Below are positions 30,771 through 42,064 of a DNA stretch of 64,000 nucleotides, piece after piece. This stretch comes from Phytophthora colocasiae. Lineage: Eukaryota; Oomycota; Peronosporomycetes; Peronosporales; Peronosporaceae. Positions within the stretch are counted from its first letter, which is position 1, and the number at the start of each line of letters is the position of its first letter. The notes beneath the pieces are model-generated. The model made no database searches and was not told where the DNA came from. It saw only the letters and a program-made list of their open reading frames with translations. The stretch covers positions 1,984,001-2,048,000 of the forward strand of contig JAGKQI010000103.1 of assembly GCA_018806915.1 (NCBI GenBank), read 5' to 3'. The position numbers and the translations under genes were made by a program.

Positions 30771-31049
30771 TATTGGTTATTCCTGGTTTGCTTGGCTATT
30801 GATTGTGATTGTGAATCAATAATTGTGTAAGACTTGACGAGTGCACATATTCTGCTTCTTGCAGTCCATCGAAAGAATTTAGTTTACTAACAGGTATCTC
30901 CTTAGCGTAAGTTCATGTACATGTACGTCCATTGTAATCTTCTCGAAGGTACTCGATTTTCTCGCGAGTTACATCGTCAACTTGTTCCTTTCTAACCACT
31001 TTCGCTTAACTTAGCCATCAACAAAATAGTAAGCCTACTGTGGCTCTGG

Positions 31050-31430
31050 CAGGGTCTTGGATAGCATGACCTCATCGTTCGAGTACTTCGCCTTCGCCGG
31101 TTAATTGCGTCTTCGACACCTTCCGCACCTCGCAATCGGATATTTTGACTGCTGCGTGATGGCCATCTGTCACACTCCCATTCTTCTGAGCACCCTTCTT
31201 GACCTTGGCCACTTCGACGACACCGGCATCAGCGTTGGATTTCTTGATGATAATCGACATTCGAGCGATTACGTCGTCACCGACCAGGAAGGCTTCTCTG
31301 GGGTTATTAAGACACTTGGCTTCCTGGCCATCGCCGTCGTCGATCAACTTGCCAAACTCGTCGTAAACTTCTCCTTCATGATCTTGATAGCTCCTGCTAG
31401 GGTGCTAGTAATACCTCGCGATCCTTAAAA
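31050..31430 (-). pseudogene. Decayed relative of the RXLR effector at 25951
   Basis: Minus-strand frame 31072-31347 reads VGDDVIARMSIIIKKSNADA, matching VNDNEIARVSILIKKANAEV in the effector's repeat region. Neighbouring sequence (TSTLAGAIKIMKEK, other frame) resembles the part just before it. No signal peptide or RXLR is left. It is a fragment with frame changes. Confidence 0.55.
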
Positions 31431-31436
31431 CGTCAA

Positions 31437-31778
31437 CTACATGGCGAAGTCGTTTAGTTGCATTGTCGATTTTGAGGCGTTTACAGCGCTTGACAAGCTG
31501 ATGCGGAAGTAATAGAGCCTATTGCGGTATACTGCTGGGTTGGGTGTGTTGGCCTGCAGGAGAAGGACACGCAATCGCTCGATACGAAACGCTGAAGATG
31601 AATGCATCAACCGTATGTACATGCATGATTACTTTATTCATTATTGGTGGATCAAGTATACATCGAGTGCATGAACCTGCTGTATTTTGTGGTCCTGGAT
31701 ACTTCAAGTCCAAGAATCCAAGAAAAGCAAATACTTAATGTAACTTATCCAACCTGATGGAGCAATACCTCCACTTCG
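31437..31778. other. No gene recognised
   Basis: Short overlapping ORFs on both strands without recognisable features. Confidence 0.5.
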
Positions 31779-32390
31779 CTACACGAGGGGCAGATCTGTA
31801 TAAAGGTGCTGCGCAAAAGTCACGCCGACACCTTTCAGACACGTGTTGATGCTTTCAATGTCAGTGGAAAGACTAACCGATTCCTCCACCACACCTGCTT
31901 GATCCATTTCCAGCACGAACGCTTGTTTGTGTACGATGTTCTGCAACAAATCGATCACTTGCGTCTGGTTCGTCAACATCGTCTTCAATGTGCGGTTTGC
32001 CATCTCCGACCGAAGTCTGGCTTGAAAGTGGGTCTTAGCCAAGTTCATCCACACGGACCCTTCTGCAGCTTCCATCTCCGCTTGACAGAAACCTTTGTCC
32101 CACGTTTCTAGCTTGACTTTCTTCTCCTCGAGCTCCTGCACGTATTTCCGCAAGTACAAAAGCTCGGCTCTCCTGCTCTGCTGAAGTCTCGTGGACGAGC
32201 TCAGGTTCGACCTGTTTCTCTTTCTCTTCGTGACTTGACCCTTCGGAATTTTAGCGTCGAAAGTTGAAGTGGTATCGTTGTCGTTATCTTCGGTAGAACT
32301 AGAAGATGAATCATAGAACTCCGTTACGTCCAGCGAATCGATAAACGCGAGAGCTTCGTTCAAAGTCACTAGGTCTCCTTCGTTTTCCAT
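31779..32390 (-). CDS. bZIP-like transcription factor (203 aa)
   Basis: ATG at 32390; directly upstream is a splice-acceptor-like sequence (TTGAATTTTCAG at about 32412-32401), so a 5' UTR intron or first exon is likely. The acidic, Ser-rich N-terminus (to about residue 50) is followed by a basic stretch KRKRNRSNLSSSTRLQQSRR and a leucine-spaced helix (AELLYLRKYVQELEEKKVKL), the bZIP layout, then a second conserved helix (FQARLRSEMANRTLKTML). The same block occurs at 25051 and in the M96 proteins. It lacks their large C-terminal domain. A DNA-binding role in the nucleus is inferred. Confidence 0.6.
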   Translation of the reverse strand: MENEGDLVTLNEALAFIDSLDVTEFYDSSSSSTEDNDNDTTSTFDAKIPKGQVTKRKRNRSNLSSSTRLQQSRRAELLYLRKYVQELEEKKVKLETWDKGFCQAEMEAAEGSVWMNLAKTHFQARLRSEMANRTLKTMLTNQTQVIDLLQNIVHKQAFVLEMDQAGVVEESVSLSTDIESINTCLKGVGVTFAQHLYTDLPLV

Positions 32391-33698
32391 GTTTTCGTTG
32401 TGTTCGTGCGTCTGAAAATTCAAGAATGCAGTTGTTAGTTAACGTGTGGATAAACGATCTAGACACTTTGTTCACGACTCACGTCACAACGAACAGAAGA
32501 AAGCGTTGGACACAACCTCGGGGATTTTGATTCATAAGCATTGGTTGTTTTGTCCTAAGTGTTGCAGCCTTCACTAGCTTTCACCTGCAAGAATTTATCA
32601 AACTATGGATGCAAACATCGGTGATAACTTCTATGGTGGTGCTGTTAAAAACTTCTCGATCTTCATTCTAAATTCTCGCTCTTATACTCCTCATACCTCA
32701 TGGCAATAATTGCGAAGTCGCTCGTTTAGTCGTCAAACGATGCCATTACGAGAAATTTATCGGGAAAAGAGGCGAGGACAAATTACTACGCTAAGTGGAT
32801 AGATCCGGGTCAAGACGAAATGACTGGCTACGAATCTCCAGAACACCACTGGTTTCGTATCGGAAAGACTGCGGTCGAGGGTAAAGGGGTCAAAAACGCT
32901 GCTCAAGTCAAGTACTAAGGTATAGAAGTATTGGACTTGCTCCACTAATACAGAGTCTTTCAAGTCGCGAAGATGGTAGACAAGGCCAGGAAATAAAGGA
33001 AAAACAAAAGATCAAGAAAGTAGCGGGACATGAGCAGAACTCGCTGCTGGTTATCACTCGAAAGACTCGGTCGCAATGGTGAGGTTCAAGAGGGTTCATC
33101 TGGAGCGCCGATTGACCTTCGCGTGCGGCAACATTTGGGAGGTCATGAATGCCGAGATATTCTGAAATGATATCAGGATTTCCTTGTAGCAAATGTCGAG
33201 CCCGCCGACAACACCGTGGTGGCACAGCCGTTATTTACGGCAGTGGACATGTTGACGTCGAGACCATCTTCCTAGCTACGGCCTTGATCTTTGCATTTGG
33301 TTGGCATTGATGGGGCCTTAATAGTTCACAGTCAAACCTTGCATTCTCGACAACTCGTTTTCGATCCACCTTCTGCATAATTTACCTCCTCCTGCATGCC
33401 GATATAGATTCCTTGTACGCGATCGAGGATAATTGTCTTTTGCGATTTCACGTTTTGATATTAAAACGTTTAGTTAGCGAAACAAGAAGTCCGCATTTCA
33501 GGTATGATGTCTGAGCAAAACAGATCTTCTTTAAAAAAAATATCATCCCTAGATAATACTATTGCGATTAGTATTTCATCTGTAAAACGGAACTGCAAAG
33601 TAAGACAGCTTAGATCGATTTATGTTTTTAAGGAAAACGGATCCATATCCACAATAAGTATTGCAAGCAAAAGGAATTGCGACGAGCAATTCCCTCTT
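32391..33698. other. No gene recognised
   Basis: Upstream region of the bZIP-like gene. A minus-strand ORF at 32908-33225 (105 codons) shows no domain I recognise. The rest is AT-rich on the right side. Confidence 0.5.
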
Positions 33699-34670
33699 TT
33701 ACACGCCAGCGTAGCCGAAGAGTGTGAGACTAGCCACCATGATGAACATACCAGCGAACATCCCCACCGCCACAATATGCGTCTTGTCCTTGGCGAACTT
33801 GTACGACGTAGGGATCAGCTCCTTCACACAAATACACACCATGATGCCGCACACGATTCCGAACAGGATGCCCTCGGAAACGGGATCCATGCCATCACCA
33901 ATTGCCAGCCACGCAATAAGCCCTCCAATAGGTTCTGCCACCGCGGAAATGGCACACCACAGAATACCACGCCAACGGGAACCGGTAGCGAAGTAAATAG
34001 GAGCAGCGACAGCGATGCCCTCTGGGATGTTGTGCAGACCAATGCCAACAGCGAGAGAAAATCCCACTGAAGAATTCTGGATAGCACCGACGTACGTGGC
34101 GATTCCTTCTGGTAGGTTGTGAATACCAATGGCGAGTGCACTGAGCACACCCATACGCTGCAAAGCACGCTTGGCGTTCTCGTCCATGTTGATGTAGTAG
34201 CCTGTGGTCTGAGGAGTCTGGACTTGAGCTTCTACACACGGCGTCGAGTTGAGTTTCTCGCTTTCCATCTGCGCCATCGAGCTACGGACATCTCCTAAGT
34301 TCTCGATCTCCGTGATCTCGTGTTCAGGTGATAATTTGTGCACGATCACATCGATCAAGTAGATGAGGATGATGCCGACTGCGAAGCAACCCGTGGCGCT
34401 GAGCCAACCGTGGCCTGTAGCTGTTTCTTCGGTCATATCCTCAGTGCGGAGACCTTCAGTTAGCAGGTTCACAGACTCGCCGAAGATTTCTACCAACGAT
34501 ATGAACATCATCACGCCGGAAGAAATACTGAGCGCCACAGCCAGGCTCAAAGGGTTGGCCAAGTACACGAGACGCTTGCTGAAGATAACCATTCCACCCA
34601 AGATGGTGGCGGCTCCAGCGGCGATGTTGAGGGCGAAGGCGACGGCGACAGCGTGACCCGTTTGAATCAT
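33699..34670 (-). CDS. ZIP-family metal transporter (ZupT/SLC39-like, 323 aa)
   Basis: ATG at 34670, single exon. About eight hydrophobic segments. The metal-binding helices are clear: ALAIGIHNLPEGIA (helix 4), GIGLHNIPEGIAVAAP (helix 5, paired His and Glu), and AVAEPIGGLIAW. A cytosolic loop of about 60 residues lies between helices 3 and 4 but is not His-rich. ZIP proteins move Zn2+ or Fe2+ into the cytosol. The HNxPEG pairs and the loop size resemble ZupT-type members. Which metal and which membrane cannot be told. Confidence 0.9.
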   Translation of the reverse strand: MIQTGHAVAVAFALNIAAGAATILGGMVIFSKRLVYLANPLSLAVALSISSGVMMFISLVEIFGESVNLLTEGLRTEDMTEETATGHGWLSATGCFAVGIILIYLIDVIVHKLSPEHEITEIENLGDVRSSMAQMESEKLNSTPCVEAQVQTPQTTGYYINMDENAKRALQRMGVLSALAIGIHNLPEGIATYVGAIQNSSVGFSLAVGIGLHNIPEGIAVAAPIYFATGSRWRGILWCAISAVAEPIGGLIAWLAIGDGMDPVSEGILFGIVCGIMVCICVKELIPTSYKFAKDKTHIVAVGMFAGMFIMVASLTLFGYAGV

Positions 34671-35079
34671 GACTTCTTAATGGGACAGGACTTGTGCGCT
34701 TGGCGGTAAGTTTGTAAGTGACCTGGGAACTTGCAGATAAATCATGCGTAAATGTACACTAACAAGGTGTATGCACATGTACTATAGCGATAATGCTAAA
34801 GCAGGGAAAATGAATGGCTGGCTACAGCTGCGTCTGGCTCAGGATTTGTCTGTGACAGGCTCTGTCGAAGTGCATTTACCTGGAGGACGCTCTATTCACA
34901 CCACGAATTATGTGGCAAACACCAAAACTACTTTTACTGACACTGTTTGAGATGATGTTAGCACGCCAAACTATCGCTAACCACCAACCATTTGGAACTC
35001 GCACGGTAGAAATGCAGATATCACAGCATCACCATCGCTCAACACCGATCGAATAATAACTGGCTTACAGTGTCGGGTC
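34671..35079. other. No gene recognised
   Basis: Spacer between the ZIP gene and the MULE pseudogene; no support for the short ORFs. Confidence 0.5.
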
Positions 35080-37027
35080 ATGCCCAAAGCCTTTTGCTTG
35101 GTTATTCTCGAAATCTATCTCAACTTCCATCCTGACCACAAAACCACTCCCGCGATCATGCCTCGCCTTCCCTGGGTGACGCTGGCATCTGCAATGCCGC
35201 AAGACGATGCAAAGATTCTTCTTCAAGATTTCAAGAGCTACAAAATTTCCAAAAGCGACGTTAGACATTGCCATATCTGTCTACTACCAGCCCCTCACAC
35301 TATGCGAGTACAATTGCTTTGCTGTGTTTCGGTGATATGCGCTCGCGCTGTCCCGCTGGCTACGTGCCCGTGGCGGGCGCGGCTGATGACGTGCAGTCAA
35401 CTGCAGCTAGTGACGGTGGAGGAAGCGTATGCCCACGACGCCGTCGCTCGCTCCCCTCCTCGGCAGCCTGCACTGTCGGAGGAAATGAAAGTGGTTGCTC
35501 GAGAATGGGCGGCACAAGGGCTCAAGGCGAAGCGCATTTGGAACGGCCTTCTCCAACGCTTCGGCCTCGATGAGCAAAGCATGCCAAGTCTGGCTGCTGT
35601 GCAACGGCTAGTGCACTACCATGTTACAGCTCGGCTGGGAGGGAGCGACTTGCTAGATGTTGTTCGCGCCAAGATTCAGGACACTATTTTTAATGGTGCA
35701 GAGGATGATACGGCACCGTTCTCTCTTTGCTGGCGGCACGACAATAAGGGCAAGCCCGTGGTGGGCGACGGCAGCGACAGCAATCCGTTTGTCGTCGGTG
35801 TGAGCACGAAAAAGTTACTGCGTCTAGCAGACCGTGACCCTTCTACCTTTATTCTACACCTAGATGCGACGTACAGAAGTTGACACAAGCGGGTTACCCC
35901 GTCATTGTAGTTGGTCTCTCCGATCAGGCGCGCCGTTTTCATCCGCTCGCGGTGTTTATTGTGTCACAGCAGAAGCAGCCTCAATTCACAGAGGTGCTGC
36001 AGCTGCTGATGAGAGCTTTGCTGCAGTTACAGGCAAGCCACTCCGTGTCCGCTATGTTATGGGCGACGCAGACGTAGCTCAATGGAATGCTGTTCAGCAA
36101 GTTCTGGGTGCAGACAATCATGTGTATTTCCTCATGTGCTACTTCCACGTAGCGAAGAAAGTCTACGAGAAAACAAGGCCGCTCTCCCCAAGCATAGCTG
36201 CTTCTGTTATGAAGGACCTACACGAGCTGCACTTCACTCTAAGCGAGGCGGAGTTTTACACTAAACTTGATGCTGTGCAGAAGCGGTGGGCGCAAGTTCC
36301 ACAGCTGGATGGGTTTTCGTCGTATTTCTCGGCGGTGTGGCTTAACAATAGGGTGTGGCGCTGGCAGTGTTACCACACACCCAGTGGATTCGCCACCACC
36401 AACAATCCGTGCGAGTCCTACAATGCAGCCATCAAACGGGACGTAACGCTTCACAGGAAGCTCAAGGTGGGAGCACTGCTCGATCAGCTGATGACTCTCT
36501 GCGAGAGTGAGAGCGTCCGGTCAAGGCCATTTGCTGAGTCTCCATGTCCTGATGCTCGACTGATTCGGCGTGCTAAAGCGCTTTACCGGGATGGCCTGCT
36601 ATTTGAGCAGCACGTGAACCGGAACAGCATTGCTTTTGTAATGGGAGAAAGCGTTGCCAACTCTACTAACATCGTCCGCGTGGTTAGCCTTCCGTCTCCG
36701 CGCGTCTACGATACTACCACCAGTCGAACCGTCGAGAATCTTCCCGTCTCAGCTCAGTTGAGTGACCTCACAGCCAATATGGAGAGGCTGGACATGCCTG
36801 CCGACGGTTGGGCCGTCGACGTCGAACACCACACTTGTCCTTGCCGAATGTACGGCAAGTTTGGCTGTTGCGTGCACGTTCTCTGCGGTCTTCATGCTCG
36901 TGGGGCCACTGATCTTTATGGAAGGGCGACGCTGGTGTACCGTGGAGCACGCAAACGTTCACGACACACTGCTTCTCAACCGGTTGGACGCCCGGCAAAC
37001 AGCAGCGATGCACTTTCACGTGGCTAA
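35080..37027 (+). pseudogene. MULE transposase with SWIM zinc finger, frame-broken
   Basis: Mutator-like transposase in three frames. Frame 1 (35080-35876) has a Cys/His-rich N-terminus (HCHICLLPAPH), a helical domain, and the start of the catalytic core, LHLDATYR. Two extra bases at about 35875 shift to frame 3 (LTQAGYPVIVVGLSDQARRF, to about 36030). A second change leads to frame 2, with RYVMGDADVAQWNAV (second catalytic Asp), FLMCYFHVAKKV, NNPCESYNAAIKR (Glu region), and the SWIM finger CPCRMYGKFGCCVH near 36837-36878. The stop is at 37025-37027. Everything is present apart from the two small indels, so this copy died recently. Terminal inverted repeats were not identified. Confidence 0.85.
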
Positions 37028-37244
37028 GTAGACGTAGGCACTAGTTCTAGCTACCTTTACGCAAGCAAGAAACAGTAATAAAGTCAGCATCTCACCAATC
37101 TCAAACTCCATGCATTCATTTAAATACACGTACCGGAACTAGCAAAGGCTCACAAGTGGAGACTGGTTGTTGCTCTGGTCAGACTGCTGCATACGCTTCA
37201 CTCACCTTCACCATGCTGTACACGACGTGCTCCTTGCATGCCAC

Positions 37245-37400
37245 TCCTCCATCCTACTGCACGCGCCATCCTACTGCACGCGCCTCCATCCTACTGCATG
37301 CGAAGCGTCCTACTGCATGCGAAGCCTCCGTCCTACTGCATGCGAAGCCTCCGTCCTACTGCATGCGGCGCCTTGCTCCTACTGCATGCGGCATCTCCTT
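37245..37400 (+). repeat. Minisatellite with TACTGCAYGC core
   Basis: Six to eight imperfect copies of a ~16-24 bp unit with the core CCTACTGCATGC (or CACGC) and spacers such as GAAGCCTCCGTC. ORFs read from it in several frames give only repeats (YCMRS, PTACEAS) and are not genes. Confidence 0.85.
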
Positions 37401-39008
37401 GCTGGTGCACGAAGCACCACCTGATCTGCGTTCATTGTCACTCTACCGCACACGGTGGCCTCCCCAGCGTACATTGCCTCATTCAGTCGTCCTCGCTTGT
37501 GGTGGGTCTGGATTTGCCTTTGTGCCTTCGGTAAATTCGATTGTGAGCGCGTGCTTGCGACACGTGTCCCAAGAGCGTGCCACTGCCCACACATCTTGGA
37601 GGGGGGTAGGGCACCACGGGTGCTGGCAGCCGTTTTAGCGGTGCTTACAGTTAAAATTACAAGTGCTATTGCAATTTTCCCATTTACCTGTACTGTACAT
37701 GTTGAAGTGCATTTGCGATCATCTGAAGATCTTTCAGTTCGTAGACTAAAAAAAATTGACTAGCCGGCAACATAAACTGTATTGCGACCTGGAATTCACG
37801 CTGGATAACTGCTTTAGACTGTTCTCATTGGAGCAAGACGCTACGCGTGGAGGGAGCAATGTGACCGATCAGGATTAAAGTCGCGCAGACATCCAAACAG
37901 AAAAATGTATTTTGGTCGACTAGCAAGTGGCAGTGACTTAGTGTTTATCGCCGTCGGAGCGGTTCCGACCTTGGTTGCATGCTATTGCAACTTGTAACAT
38001 TGTTGCTCATGAGCCATGAGCTGGTCGGAAACTGAATGTCTGGTACGCCATGACGATTACTGAAAAGCTAGTCCACCGATGGTGGAGGCTCCATTGGAGC
38101 AGCAACCATGAGTCATGGTCCATACCATCTTTCATACGCTTCGTTAGCGTTGATAAATCACGGTCTCATCGTCGATTTCTCTGTAGTTGTGCTGTCTCCG
38201 TAGAAGCGTACGAAGACTAAGCTTACTGCACGAATTTATAAGGCGAAGCTCACCGAGAGAATTTCAAGCACAAAGCTACCAGTAGTAATTCACAACTCTA
38301 GCAGAGACGGTACTTAAAAATTTCTCAACGAGACCGGTTTTCTTGCTTCGGTGTCTGCAGTCGACGGAGACTAATCTGCGCGTGCAAGTGCAGCAATAGC
38401 TTCTGGAACATCCAGACTGGAAGCTAGATCGTGCCGAAACTGGGGTGTGGTGCTTTGGCCCAATGAGAATGCCCATGATTCAGGATTAGGATCGGCATGT
38501 TGACATCGTGTCGAGCTGAATCTCTTGCTCTCCTTCTCTCTACAGCTACAACTTGTACATGTAACTACTACTACATGTAGTACAGCATAAGTGGACGGAA
38601 TCTACGGGTGCCGTGAAGGACCAACGGTTTTGGCTGGTTATTGGCGTACTTTTAACATTTCTATAGGATCTTAAAAAAAAGTTGAGGGGGTTAGTCGTTT
38701 TGCTGAGTTGGTTTTCTTACATGAAATGTACGTTGTACATATGCATTCGAAGTGTACGTGGATACTGGGGTCGGGTACTGTACTGAGTTCGACTCAGTGA
38801 GTCGTTTGCTTTGGTCAAAGATACTTCCGCCAAGACAGACGCGATTTGCGATCAGGTTTGCTTGTCAGCTTTGCTCGGTCCTGAAGTTTTACATTGAGGT
38901 TGACTCACGAATAACTCGGCACCCGTTGTGGGAAACATTGTCGACGAACCTTACCGGTTGGGGGCCTGCCTCACTTCGTCTCACAATTGCTTTTACCTCT
39001 TCAGCCTC
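37401..39008. other. No gene recognised
   Basis: About 1.6 kb without a convincing ORF, domain or repeat. A short palindromic stretch (ACATGTAACTACTACTACATGT) is near 38560-38581. Confidence 0.5.
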
Positions 39009-39320
39009 ATGTGGTTCTCAACTCTTCTCCTCGTGATCTTCTCCTGTGTCTGTGCGGCGCAGGATCCGTCGAACTCTTCGACTTCCCTCATCACCACCTC
39101 TGCCAGTGGCAGCGTCAGTGACGTCTTCAACGTTTGCCCCGTTATCGTCGACTTCTCTGAAGAGCAAGAAAACCTCTCGGACGATGAACTCAAGGCCAAC
39201 GCTGCTGACGCCGCCATGTCCGCTTACCTTCTGAGCCACCCGAACAACACGCTTTGGGACTACTTCAAGATCGAGCGTAGACAGAAGAAGGCAATGAACA
39301 AGAACCTGCCCCGCAGCTGA
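39009..39320 (+). CDS. Small secreted protein (103 aa), unknown
   Basis: From the ATG at 39009 the protein begins with a good signal peptide (MWFSTLLLVIFSCVCAAQ). The mature part, ~85 residues, is Ser/Thr-rich, then acidic (SEEQENLSDDELKANA), then a helix and a basic end (ERRQKKAMNKNLPRS). It has one Cys after the signal and no RXLR or other motif I know. Small secreted proteins of this sort are common in plant-associated oomycetes. A reverse-strand ORF overlaps all of it (next entry); this strand is preferred because its whole length reads like a protein. Confidence 0.5.
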   Translation: MWFSTLLLVIFSCVCAAQDPSNSSTSLITTSASGSVSDVFNVCPVIVDFSEEQENLSDDELKANAADAAMSAYLLSHPNNTLWDYFKIERRQKKAMNKNLPRS

Positions 39321-39542
39321 TAGTGCTGTATTGTGGAAATCCTCTACAGGTGGAGATGCCGCCGTTATTTGTTCATTCACGAAGGCAGCGCCTCGAAATG
39401 TACTTCCAGGTTGCACTCCCGCGACGGCAGTAGTGTCTTCGCTGCTTGGCTTCATATACGCCAATGTCGTTGCGGTCGACTGAGCAGTAATGGGGAATGC
39501 GAAAGCCAAAGCGATGGCAGACATGAACCAAACAGCTCTCAT
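39018..39542 (-). CDS. Overlapping antisense ORF with signal peptide (174 aa), doubtful
   Basis: ATG at 39542 followed by MRAVWFMSAIALAFAFPITAQ, also a convincing signal peptide, and about 60 residues of ordinary composition (outside the overlap). The rest, from ~39320 down, is simply the complement of the small secreted protein gene and may be fortuitous. Possibly a second secreted-protein gene whose true 3' part is lost, or a real overlapping gene. Confidence 0.3.
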   Translation of the reverse strand: MRAVWFMSAIALAFAFPITAQSTATTLAYMKPSSEDTTAVAGVQPGSTFRGAAFVNEQITAASPPVEDFHNTALSAAGQVLVHCLLLSTLDLEVVPKRVVRVAQKVSGHGGVSSVGLEFIVREVFLLFREVDDNGANVEDVTDAATGRGGDEGSRRVRRILRRTDTGEDHEEKS

Positions 39543-40184
39543 GCTTCACGATGTTCTTCGGACTTGATGTTCTCGGTCGTAAAATGCTAGAATGGGAAAA
39601 GGTGGTGTAGATGAAAAATTGCCACGCACGACAAGAGCTACATTGGTAAAGGTCAATTTGCTTGGGCTGGTCAATTTGCTTGGGATGGATGGTCTCAACA
39701 GTACTTCATCAAGAAGGAAAAAGTGCCACTGCGAGTCGGCGTCGTGCAAAAGTCTCAATAATGATTGGTATCTTTATTCTTTATTATCTTCGCAATTATA
39801 TATTTCTATTTTTGGTAGTGCTGCACAAAATACGTGTTATAATGAATATACTTCTGACATCTAGTTTAATTATGTCTTTAGCAGCTGTGCGGATCCGGTA
39901 AAGGTGATCAAGGATATCTCTTGAATCGATCCGGTCCGCCCCAACGTCACGTCAAATACACTCGCGCTTCGACTCCGCTCAATTATGGATGTCTTCCAAC
40001 CAGTAGAAGCGCATCGAAAAAATCTCCTTTGCCACGTACTTGAAGCTGATGTCGCGCGAATGTCTTCTGACCTTCCACTTCCTATTGGCTAAATAGTTAG
40101 TGTGGTGCACACTATCATATTATCTGTAGGCCGCTCAGCCAAAGATTTCCTCCACCCCGCTCTCACCGTCGATCCGAGTCCAGT
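39543..40184. other. No gene recognised; short direct repeat
   Basis: Contains the direct repeat GGTCAATTTGCTTGGG at about 39651-39684 (two copies, 18-bp period), AT-rich DNA, and the 5' flank of CCT4, with a reverse CCAAT box (ATTGG) about 100 bp before its ATG. Confidence 0.5.
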
Positions 40185-41886
40185 ATGGCCGCCCCCGCTA
40201 CGATTGCACGCCCCACTGGCGAAACCCTACGTGGTAAACAGAAGGAGAAAGATGTCCGCATGTCCAACATCATCGCTGCTAAAGGTATGTACCTCTTTAT
40301 CCGTATTTTCACAACAAAAGGAAACATGACAATCACTCTCACTTCATTTCTAATTTCTGCATCTTATTTCTAAACAAAATGTAGCCATCGCTAACGCTAT
40401 CCGCACAAGTCTGGGACCTCGTGGCATGGACAAGATGATCCAACAGGGCAACGGAGAAGTGATCATTTCCAACGATGGAGCGACCATCTTGAGCCAGATG
40501 CAGGTGTACCACCCCACAGCGAAAATGCTCGTGGATCTGTCCAAGTCTCAGGATATTGAAGCTGGAGATGGCACTACCAGTGTGTGTGTCATTGCTGGAG
40601 CTCTGTTGAGTGCCTGTGAAGACCTGCTGCTCAAGGGTATTCACCCTACCAACATCTCGGAGGCTTTCGGCCTCGCAGCTGTTAAGGCCGAGGAGATCCT
40701 GACTGAAATCTCGAAGCCTGTGGAGCTTGCTAACCGTGAGGAGCTCATTAACTGCGTTAACACTTCGCTATCCTCCAAGGTTATTTCCGAGTACGCAGAC
40801 AGATTGTCTCCTATTGCCGTGGACTCTGTACTAAAGGTTATTGACATTGCCACGGCTACCAACGTGGACTTGAACTCGGTCCGTGTGGTGAAGCAGCTCG
40901 GTGGTACTATTGACGACTCGGAGCTTGTTGAGGGTCTTGTGTTCAGCAAGGGTTTCGACAAGACGGCTGCCAGTACGGCCCCGTCGACTATCGAGAACGC
41001 TAAGATTGCGTTGATCCAGTTTTGCTTGTCGGCGCCTAAGGCTGACATGGAGAGCAACGTGGTGATTAACGATTACGCTGCGATGGACCGTATTTTGCGT
41101 GAGGAACGCAAATACATTTTGAACCTTTGCAAGAAGGTGAAGAAGTCTGGCGCCAATGTGCTGCTTATTCAGAAGAGCATCTTGCGTGACGCTACGAACG
41201 ACTTATCGCTTCACTTCCTGGCGAAGATGGGAATCCGCGTGATTACCGACATTGAGCGCAACGACATTGAGCATATTGCAGCCACGTTGGGATGTCTGCC
41301 CGTGGCGAACATTGAGTACCTGACCTCGGAGAAGCTCGGTACGGCTGGTCTAGTGCAGGAGGAGACGCTGGGTGGACACAAGGTCGTGAAGATCACGGAG
41401 ATCGTGAACCCGGGCAAAACCGTGTCGATTCTTGTGCGCGGCTCCAACAAGCTCGTTCTGGAGGAGGCTGACCGCTCGCTGCATGACGCGCTGTGTGTTG
41501 TTCGCTCACTTGTGAAGAAGCGCTTCCTAATCTGCGGCGGCGGTGCTCCCGAGATTCAGGTTGCCCAGAAGCTGGCTGCCTACGGCCGTTCTCTCGAAGG
41601 TACGGCCAGTTACTGCTTGCAGTCTTTTGCCGATGCAATGGAGATTGTGCCATACACACTTGCTGAGAACGCTGGTCTGCACCCGATTGGTATTGTCACT
41701 GAGTTGCGCGCGAAGCACGCACAGGGACACACAAGCATGGGCATCAACGTGCGCAAGGGAACCATTAGTGATATGTATGAGCTTAACGTCCTGCAGCCGC
41801 TCCTGGTCAACACGAGTGAGATCACGTTGGCCACCGAATGTGTGCGCATGATTCTCAAGATTGACGACATCGTGATGGTCCGGTAA
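40185..41886 (+). CDS. CCT4: CCT4, T-complex chaperonin delta subunit (533 aa)
   Basis: Two exons, 40185-40284 and 40385-41886, with a 100-nt GT-AG intron; 534 codons with stop, the usual length. Group II chaperonin motifs are in place: [31 protein letters not shown] (ATP site, around residue 93), and [14 protein letters not shown] near the C-terminal equatorial domain. The delta identity rests on [34 protein letters not shown] and the ending [16 protein letters not shown] is the cytosolic ring complex that folds actin and tubulin. Single-copy housekeeping gene, tail-to-tail with the oxidoreductase downstream (178 bp). Confidence 0.95.
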
Positions 41887-42064
41887 ATAGCTAGCTGATC
41901 GGTGAGTGGTCTCTGCTGCTTATATTGCGTGGATGGCTACTCGGTTCAAGGTGGTGGACTGCTATGGCAGATAGCAACTAACAGGCTGCTTCTTCTACAT
42001 GTTCACAGCCAAGAAACTTTCTTAACAAGTACTATTGTGATTGGCATTTTTATTGTTTGTAGAT

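Noticed and set aside
32908..33225. 105-codon minus-strand ORF starting MPPRCCRRARHLLQG
   Set aside because: No recognisable domain, second half is hydrophobic without pattern, and there is no supporting context; left as unassigned.
37167..37638. Plus-strand ORFs of 85-160 codons
   Set aside because: Their sequence is mostly the translated minisatellite in different frames.
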